Assembly: GCA_963971285.1 (NCBI GenBank)
Contig: OZ020255.1
Span: 13,288,931-13,352,930 of the forward strand
Direction of reading: 5' to 3'
Origin: Astropecten irregularis
Taxonomy: Eukaryota; Echinodermata; Asteroidea; Paxillosida; Astropectinidae
DNA length: 64,000 nt
Shown here: in pieces, positions 51,263-61,195 of the stretch
How positions within the stretch are numbered: the stretch's first letter is position 1
How the letters are laid out: the number at the start of each line of letters is the position of its first letter
Notes under the pieces: model-generated
Told to the model about the DNA's origin: nothing
What the model saw: the letters and a program-made list of their open reading frames with translations, nothing else
The model's database searches: none
Made by a program: the position numbers and the translations under genes

Positions 51263-54200
51263 GATCGTGTTCAAAATAAAGAATTAGACTGCGCATGCGT
51301 GCTGCCATATAAAATACACATACAGTTTAACCCGGTATTACATGATATGTAAAACATTACAGATTTCGCTATGCAGGCCGTCTTCAGGCTCAAAAATTCA
51401 GATATATGATCTAGACTGAAAATAAAAAGACACGTGAAATTTTTTTTTCCCTGAGTTTGACCCAGAAATGAGCAGGCAGATTTCAAAGATCGTGTTCAAA
51501 ATATAGGATTGGAAAGCGCGCTGTCATATATAATACACATAAAGTGTTGAACGTCATAACATGATTTATAAATCATTGCAGATTTCGCTATGCAGGGCGA
51601 CTTCGGGTTCAAAAATTCAGATATATGATCTTGACTGAAAATAAAAAGACACGTGAAATTTTGTTTTTCCTGAATTTGCCCCAGAAATGAGCAGGCAGAT
51701 TTCAAAGATCGTGTTCAAAATAAAGAATTAGACTGCGTGCTGTCATATATAATACAAATACAGTGTAGAACGTCGTAACATGATATATAAATCATTGCAG
51801 ATTTCGCTATGCAGGGCGACTTCAGATTCAAAAATTCAGATATATGATCTACACTGAAAATATAAATACACGTGTAATTTTGTTTTTCCTGAATTTGCCC
51901 CAGAAATGAGCAGGCAGATTTCAAAGATCGTGTTCAAAATAAAGAATTAGACTGCGTGCTGTCATATATAATACAAATACAGTGTAGAACGTCATAACAT
52001 GATATATAAATCATTGCAGATTTCGCTATGCAGGGCGACTTCAGATTCAAAAATTCAGATATATGATCTGCACTGAAAATAAAAATACAAGTGTAATTTT
52101 GTTTTTCCTGAATTTGCCCCAGAAATGAGCAGGCAGATTTCAAAGATCGTGTTCAAAATAAAGAATTAGACTGCGCATGCGTGCTGCCATATAAAATACA
52201 CATACAGTGTAACCCGGTATTACATGATATGTAAAACATTACAGATTTCGCTATGCAGGCCGTCTTCAGGCTCAAAAATTCAGATATATGATCTAGACTG
52301 AAAATAAAAAGACACGTGAAATTTTGTTTTCCCTGAGTTTGACCCAGAAATGAGCAGGCAGATTTCAAAGATCGTGTTCAAAATATAGGATTGGAAAGCG
52401 CGCTGTCATATATAATACACATAAAGTGTTGAACGTCATAACATGATTTATAAATCATTGCAGATTTCGCTATGCAGGGCGACTTCGGGTTCAAAAGTTC
52501 AGATATATGATCTTGACTGAAAATAAAAAGACACGTGAAATTTTGTTTTTCCTGAATTTGCCCCAGAAATGAGCAGGCAGATTTAAAAGATCGTGTTAAA
52601 AATAAAGAATTAGACTGCGTGCTGTCATATATAATACAAATACAGTGTAGAACGTCATAACATGATATATAAATCATTGCAGATTTCGCTATGCAGGGCG
52701 ACTTCAGATTCAAAAATTCAGATATATGATCTACACTGAAAATAAAAATACACGTGTAATTTTGTTTTTCCTGAATTTGCTCCAGAAATGAGCAGGCATA
52801 TTTCAAAGATCGTGTTCAAAATAAAGAATTAGACTGCGCATGCGTGCTGCCATATAAAATACACATACAGTTTAACCCGGTATTACATGATATGTAAAAC
52901 ATTACAGATTTCGCTATGCAGGCCGTCTTCAGGCTAAAAAATTCAGATATATGATCTAGACTGAAAATAAAAAGACACGTGAAATTTTGTTTTCCCTGAG
53001 TTTGACCCAGAAATGAGCAGGCAGATTTCAAAGATCGTGTTCAAAATATAGGATTGGAAAGCGCGCTGTCATATATAATACACATAAAGTGTTGAACGTC
53101 ATAACATGATTTATAAATCATTGCAGATTTCGCTATGCAGGGCGACTTCGGGTTCAAAAATTCAGATATATGATCTTGACTGAAAATAAAAAGACACGTG
53201 AAATTTTGTTTTTCCTGAATTTGCCCCAGAAATGAGCAGGCAGATTTCAAAGATCGTGTTCAAAATAAAGAATTAGACTGCGTGCTGTCATATATAATAC
53301 AAATACAGTGTAGAACGTCGTAACATGATATATAAATCATTGCAGATTTCGCTATGCAGGGCGACTTCAGATTCAAAAATTCAGATATATGATCTACACT
53401 GAAAATATAAATACACGTGTAATTTTGTTTTTCCTGAATTTGCCCCAGAAATGAGCAGGCAGATTTCAAAGATCGTGTTCAAAATAAAGAATTAGACTGC
53501 GTGCTGTCATATATAATACAAATACAGTGTAGAACGTCATAACATGATATATAAATCATTGCAGATTTCGCTATGCAGGGCGACTTCAGATTCAAAAATT
53601 CAGATATATGATCTGCACTGAAAATAAAAATACAAGTGTAATTTTGTTTTTCCTGAATTTGCCCCAGAAATGAGCAGGCAGATTTCAAAGATCGTGTTCA
53701 AAATAAAGAATTAGACTGCGCATGCGTGCTGCCATATAAAATACACATACAGTGTAACCCGGTATTACATGATATGTAAAACATTACAGATTTCGCTATG
53801 CAGGCCGTCTTCAGGCTCAAAAATTCAGATATATGATCTAGACTGAAAATAAAAAGACACGTGAAATTTTGTTTTCCCTGAGTTTGACCCAGAAATGAGC
53901 AGGCAGATTTCAAAGATCGTGTTCAAAATATAGGATTGGAAAGCGCGCTGTCATATATAATACACATAAAGTGTTGAACGTCATAACATGATTTATAAAT
54001 CATTGCAGATTTCGCTATGCAGGGCGACTTCGGGTTCAAAAATTCAGATATATGATCTTGACTGAAAATAAAAAGACACGTGAAATTTTGTTTTTCCTGA
54101 ATTTGCCCAAGAAATGAGCAGGCAGATTTCAAAGATCGTGTTCAAAATAAAGAATTAGACTGCGTGCTGTCATATATAATACAAATACAGTGTAGAACGT

Positions 54201-57200
54201 CATAACATGATATATAAATCATTGCAGATTTCGCTATGCAGGGCGACTTCAGATTCAAAAATTCAGATATATGATCTACACTGAAAATAAAAATACACGT
54301 GTAATTTTGTTTTTCCTGAATTTGCTCCAGAAATGAGCAGGCATATTTCAAAGATCGTGTTCAAAATAAAGAATTAGACTGCGCATGCGTGCTGCCATAT
54401 AAAATACACATACAGTTTAACCCGGTATTACATGATATGTAAAACATTACAGATTTCGCTATGCAGGCCGTCTTCAGGCTAAAAAATTCAGATATATGAT
54501 CTAGACTGAAAATAAAAAGACACGTGAAATTTTGTTTTCCCTGAGTTTGACCCAGAAATGAGCAGGCAGATTTCAAAGATCGTGTTCAAAATATAGGATT
54601 GGAAAGCGCGCTGTCATATATAATACACATAAAGTGTTGAACGTCATAACATGATTTATAAATCATTGCAGATTTCGCTATGCAGGGCGACTTCGGGTTC
54701 AAAAATTCAGATATATGATCTTGACTGAAAATAAAAAGACACGTGAAATTTTGTTTTTCCTGAATTTGCCCCAGAAATGAGCAGGCAGATTTCAAAGATC
54801 GTGTTCAAAATAAAGAATTAGACTGCGTGCTGTCATATATAATACAAATACAGTGTAGAACGTCGTAACATGATATATAAATCATTGCAGATTTCGCTAT
54901 GCAGGGCGACTTCAGATTCAAAAATTCAGATATATGATCTACACTGAAAATATAAATACACGTGTAATTTTGTTTTTCCTGAATTTGCCCCAGAAATGAG
55001 CAGGCAGATTTCAAAGATCGTGTTCAAAATAAAGAATTAGACTGCGTGCTGTCATATATAATACAAATACAGTGTAGAACGTCATAACATGATATATAAA
55101 TCATTGCAGATTTCGCTATGCAGGGCGACTTCAGATTCAAAAATTCAGATATATGATCTGCACTGAAAATAAAAATACAAGTGTAATTTTGTTTTTCCTG
55201 AATTTGCCCCAGAAATGAGCAGGCAGATTTCAAAGATCGTGTTCAAAATAAAGAATTAGACTGCGCATGCGTGCTGCCATATAAAATACACATACAGTGT
55301 AACCCGGTATTACATGATATGTAAAACATTACAGATTTCGCTATGCAGGCCGTCTTCAGGCTCAAAAATTCAGATATATGATCTAGACTGAAAATAAAAA
55401 GACACGTGAAATTTTGTTTTCCCTGAGTTTGACCCAGAAATGAGCAGGCAGATTTCAAAGATCGTGTTCAAAATATAGGATTGGAAAGCGCGCTGTCATA
55501 TATAATACACATAAAGTGTTGAACGTCATAACATGATTTATAAATCATTGCAGATTTCGCTATGCAGGGCGACTTCGGGTTCAAAAGTTCAGATATATGA
55601 TCTTGACTGAAAATAAAAAGACACGTGAAATTTTGTTTTTCCTGAATTTGCCCCAGAAATGAGCAGGCAGATTTAAAAGATCGTGTTAAAAATAAAGAAT
55701 TAGACTGCGTGCTGTCATATATAATACAAATACAGTGTAGAACGTCATAACATGATATATAAATCATTGCAGATTTCGCTATGCAGGGCGACTTCAGATT
55801 CAAAAATTCAGATATATGATCTACACTGAAAATAAAAATACACGTGTAATTTTGTTTTTCCTGAATTTGCTCCAGAAATGAGCAGGCATATTTCAAAGAT
55901 CGTGTTCAAAATAAAGAATTAGACTGCGCATGCGTGCTGCCATATAAAATACACATACAGTTTAACCCGGTATTACATGATATGTAAAACATTACAGATT
56001 TCGCTATGCAGGCCGTCTTCAGGCTAAAAAATTCAGATATATGATCTAGACTGAAAATAAAAAGACACGTGAAATTTTGTTTTCCCTGAGTTTGACCCAG
56101 AAATGAGCAGGCAGATTTCAAAGATCGTGTTCAAAATATAGGATTGGAAAGCGCGCTGTCATATATAATACACATAAAGTGTTGAACGTCATAACATGAT
56201 TTATAAATCATTGCAGATTTCGCTATGCAGGGCGACTTCGGGTTCAAAAATTCAGATATATGATCTTGACTGAAAATAAAAAGACACGTGAAATTTTGTT
56301 TTTCCTGAATTTGCCCCAGAAATGAGCAGGCAGATTTCAAAGATCGTGTTCAAAATAAAGAATTAGACTGCGTGCTGTCATATATAATACAAATACAGTG
56401 TAGAACGTCGTAACATGATATATAAATCATTGCAGATTTCGCTATGCAGGGCGACTTCAGATTCAAAAATTCAGATATATGATCTACACTGAAAATATAA
56501 ATACACGTGTAATTTTGTTTTTCCTGAATTTGCCCCAGAAATGAGCAGGCAGATTTCAAAGATCGTGTTCAAAATAAAGAATTAGACTGCGTGCTGTCAT
56601 ATATAATACAAATACAGTGTAGAACGTCATAACATGATATATAAATCATTGCAGATTTCGCTATGCAGGGCGACTTCAGATTCAAAAATTCAGATATATG
56701 ATCTGCACTGAAAATAAAAATACAAGTGTAATTTTGTTTTTCCTGAATTTGCCCCAGAAATGAGCAGGCAGATTTCAAAGATCGTGTTCAAAATAAAGAA
56801 TTAGACTGCGCATGCGTGCTGCCATATAAAATACACATACAGTGTAACCCGGTATTACATGATATGTAAAACATTACAGATTTCGCTATGCAGGCCGTCT
56901 TCAGGCTCAAAAATTCAGATATATGATCTAGACTGAAAATAAAAAGACACGTGAAATTTTGTTTTCCCTGAGTTTGACCCAGAAATGAGCAGGCAGATTT
57001 CAAAGATCGTGTTCAAAATATAGGATTGGAAAGCGCGCTGTCATATATAATACACATAAAGTGTTGAACGTCATAACATGATTTATAAATCATTGCAGAT
57101 TTCGCTATGCAGGGCGACTTCGGGTTCAAAAATTCAGATATATGATCTTGACTGAAAATAAAAAGACACGTGAAATTTTGTTTTTCCTGAATTTGCCCAA

Positions 57201-57442
57201 GAAATGAGCAGGCAGATTTCAAAGATCGTGTTCAAAATAAAGAATTAGACTGCGTGCTGTCATATATAATACAAATACAGTGTAGAACGTCATAACATGA
57301 TATATAAATCATTGCAGATTTCGCTATGCAGGGCGACTTCAGATTCAAAAATTCAGATATATGATCTACACTGAAAATAAAAATACACGTGTAATTTTGT
57401 TTTTCCTGAATTTGCTCCAGAAATGAGCAGGCAGATTTCAAA
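51263..57442 (+). repeat. 7-mer HOR c-a-b'-b''-c-a-b, four tandem copies (1545 bp each)
   Basis: Copies start at 51263, 52808, 54353 and 55898. b' monomers share GAACGTCGTAACATG. The sixth and seventh monomers alternate: units 1 and 3 have the a' (AAAAGTTCAG) and b with GTGTTAAAAATAAAG, units 2 and 4 have a with TTTGCCCAAGAAATG followed by normal b. The effective repeat is therefore 3090 bp (14 monomers), and 51488-54133 and 54578-57223 look identical or nearly so by eye. The second through fourth units begin with c carrying CAGTTTAACCC and CAGGCTAAAAAATTC. Confidence 0.9.
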
Positions 57443-58105
57443 GATCGTGTTCAAAATAAAGAATTAGACTGCGCATGCGTGCTGCCATATAAAATACACA
57501 TACAGTGTAACCCAGTATTACATGATATGTAAAACATTACAGATTTCGCTATGCAGGCCGTCTTCAGGCTCAAAAATTCAGATATATGATCTAGACTGAA
57601 AATAAAAAGACACGTGAAATTTTGTTTTCCCTGAGTTTGACCCAGAAATGAGCAGGCAGATTTCAAAGATCGTGTTCAAAATATAGGATTGGAAAGCGCG
57701 CTGTCATATATAATACACATAAAGTGTTGAACGTCATAACATGATTTATAAATCATTGCAGATTTCGCTATGCAGGGCGACTTCGGGTTCAAAAATTCAG
57801 ATATATGATCTTGACTGAAAATAAAAAGACACGTGAAATTTTGTTTTTCCTGAATTTGCCCCAGAAATGAGCAGGCAGATTTCAAAGATCGTGTTAAAAA
57901 TAAAGAATTAGACTGCGTGCTGTCATATATAATACAAATACAGTGTAGAACGTCATAACATGATATATAAATCATTGCAGATTTCGCTATGCAGGGCGAC
58001 TTCAGATTCAAAAATTCAGATATATGATCTACACTGAAAATAAAAATACACGTGTAATTTTGTTTTTCCTGAATTTGCTCCAGAAATGAGCAGGCAGATT
58101 TCAAA
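57443..58105 (+). repeat. Single c-a-b trimer interrupting the 7-mer array
   Basis: 663 bp: c with GTAACCCAG, a, and b with GTGTTAAAAATAAAG but with normal GCAGATTTC at the end instead of the GCATATTTC of the other copies with that marker. It shifts the 7-mer register between 57442 and 58106. Confidence 0.85.
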
Positions 58106-61100
58106 GATCGTGTTCAAAATAAAGAATTAGACTGCGCATGCGTGCTGCCATATAAAATACACATACAGTTTAACCCGGTATTACATGATATGTAAAACAT
58201 TACAGATTTCGCTATGCAGGCCGTCTTCAGGCTCAAAAATTCAGATATATGATCTAGACTGAAAATAAAAAGACACGTGAAATTTTGTTTTCCCTGAGTT
58301 TGACCCAGAAATGAGCAGGCAGATTTCAAAGATCGTGTTCAAAATATAGGATTGGAAAGCGCGCTGTCATATATAATACACATAAAGTGTTGAACGTCAT
58401 AACATGATTTATAAATCATTGCAGATTTCGCTATGCAGGGCGACTTCGGGTTCAAAAATTCAGATATATGATCTTGACTGAAAATAAAAAGACACGTGAA
58501 ATTTTGTTTTTTCTGAATTTGCCCCAGAAATGAGCAGGCAGATTTCAAAGATCGTGTTCAAAATAAAGAATTAGACTGCGTGCTGTCATATATAATACAA
58601 ATACAGTGTAGAACGTCATAACATGATATATAAATCATTGCAGATTTCGCTATGCAGGGCGACTTCAGATTCAAAAATTCAGATATATGATCTACACTGA
58701 AAATATAAATACACGTGTAATTTTGTTTTTCCTGAATTTGCCCCAGAAATGAGCAGGCAGATTTAAAAGATCGTGTTCAAAATAAAGAATTAGACTGCGT
58801 GCTGTCATATATAATACAAATACAGTGTAGAACGTCATAACATGATATATAAATCATTGCAGATTTCGCTATGCAGGGCGACTTCAGATTCAAAAATTCA
58901 GATATATGATCTGCACTGAAAATAAAAATACAAGTGTAATTTTGTTTTTCCTGAATTTGCCCCAGAAATGAGCAGGCAGATTTCAAAGATCGTGTTCAAA
59001 ATAAAGAATTAGACTGCGCATGCGTGCTGCCATATAAAATACACATACAGTGTAACCCGGTATTACATGATATGTAAAACATTACAGATTTCGCTATGCA
59101 GGCCGTCTTCAGGCTCAAAAATTCAGATATACGATCTAGACTGAAAATAAAAAGACACGTGAAATTTTGTTTTCCCTGAGTTTGACCCAGAAATGAGCAG
59201 GCAGATTTCAAAGATCGTGTTCAAAATATAGGATTGGAAAGCGCGCTGTCATATATAATACACATAAAGTGTTGAACGTCATAACATGATTTATAAATCA
59301 TTGCAGATTTCGCTATGCAGGGCGACTTCGGGTTCAAAAATTCAGATATATGATCTTGACTGAAAATAAAAAGACACGTGAAATTTTGTTTTTCCTGAAT
59401 TTGCCCCAGAAATGAGCAGGCAGATTTCAAAGATCGTGTTCAAAATAAAGAATTAGACTGCGTGCTGTCATATATAATACAAATACAGTGTAGAACGTCA
59501 TAACATGATATATAAATCATTGCAGATTTCGCTATGCAGGGCGACTTCAGATTCAAAAATTCAGATATATGATCTACACTGAAAATAAAAATACACGTGT
59601 AATTTTGTTTTTCCTGAATTTGCTCCAGAAATGAGCAGGCAGATTTCAAAGATCGTGTTCAAAATAAAGAATTAGACTGCGCATGCGTGCTGCCATATAA
59701 AATACACATACAGTTTAACCCGGTATTACATGATATGTAAAACATTACAGATTTCGCTATGCAGGCCGTCTTCAGGCTCAAAAATTCAGATATATGATCT
59801 AGACTGAAAATAAAAAGACACGTGAAATTTTGTTTTCCCTGAGTTTGACCCAGAAATGAGCAGGCAGATTTCAAAGATCGTGTTCAAAATATAGGATTGG
59901 AAAGCGCGCTGTCATATATAATACACATAAAGTGTTGAACGTCATAACATGATTTATAAATCATTGCAGATTTCGCTATGCAGGGCGACTTCGGGTTCAA
60001 AAATTCAGATATATGATCTTGACTGAAAATAAAAAGACACGTGAAATTTTGTTTTTTCTGAATTTGCCCCAGAAATGAGCAGGCAGATTTCAAAGATCGT
60101 GTTCAAAATAAAGAATTAGACTGCGTGCTGTCATATATAATACAAATACAGTGTAGAACGTCATAACATGATATATAAATCATTGCAGATTTCGCTATGC
60201 AGGGCGACTTCAGATTCAAAAATTCAGATATATGATCTACACTGAAAATATAAATACACGTGTAATTTTGTTTTTCCTGAATTTGCCCCAGAAATGAGCA
60301 GGCAGATTTAAAAGATCGTGTTCAAAATAAAGAATTAGACTGCGTGCTGTCATATATAATACAAATACAGTGTAGAACGTCATAACATGATATATAAATC
60401 ATTGCAGATTTCGCTATGCAGGGCGACTTCAGATTCAAAAATTCAGATATATGATCTGCACTGAAAATAAAAATACAAGTGTAATTTTGTTTTTCCTGAA
60501 TTTGCCCCAGAAATGAGCAGGCAGATTTCAAAGATCGTGTTCAAAATAAAGAATTAGACTGCGCATGCGTGCTGCCATATAAAATACACATACAGTGTAA
60601 CCCGGTATTACATGATATGTAAAACATTACAGATTTCGCTATGCAGGCCGTCTTCAGGCTCAAAAATTCAGATATACGATCTAGACTGAAAATAAAAAGA
60701 CACGTGAAATTTTGTTTTCCCTGAGTTTGACCCAGAAATGAGCAGGCAGATTTCAAAGATCGTGTTCAAAATATAGGATTGGAAAGCGCGCTGTCATATA
60801 TAATACACATAAAGTGTTGAACGTCATAACATGATTTATAAATCATTGCAGATTTCGCTATGCAGGGCGACTTCGGGTTCAAAAATTCAGATATATGATC
60901 TTGACTGAAAATAAAAAGACACGTGAAATTTTGTTTTTCCTGAATTTGCCCCAGAAATGAGCAGGCAGATTTCAAAGATCGTGTTCAAAATAAAGAATTA
61001 GACTGCGTGCTGTCATATATAATACAAATACAGTGTAGAACGTCATAACATGATATATAAATCATTGCAGATTTCGCTATGCAGGGCGACTTCAGATTCA

Positions 61101-61195
61101 AAAATTCAGATATATGATCTGCACTGAAAATAAAAATACAAGTGTAATTTTGTTTTTCCTGAATTTGCCCCAGAAATGAGCAGGCAGATTTCAAA
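58106..61195 (+). repeat. 7-mer HOR, two further copies (1545 bp each)
   Basis: Copies lie at 58106-59650 and 59651-61195. Both second monomers share GTTTTTTCTGAATT, both fifth monomers share ATATACGATCTAGACTG, and both b' monomers end GATTTAAAAG. They differ in the last monomer: ordinary b at 59432, b'' at 60977. These markers are absent from the four copies to the left, so this pair was amplified separately. Confidence 0.89.
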
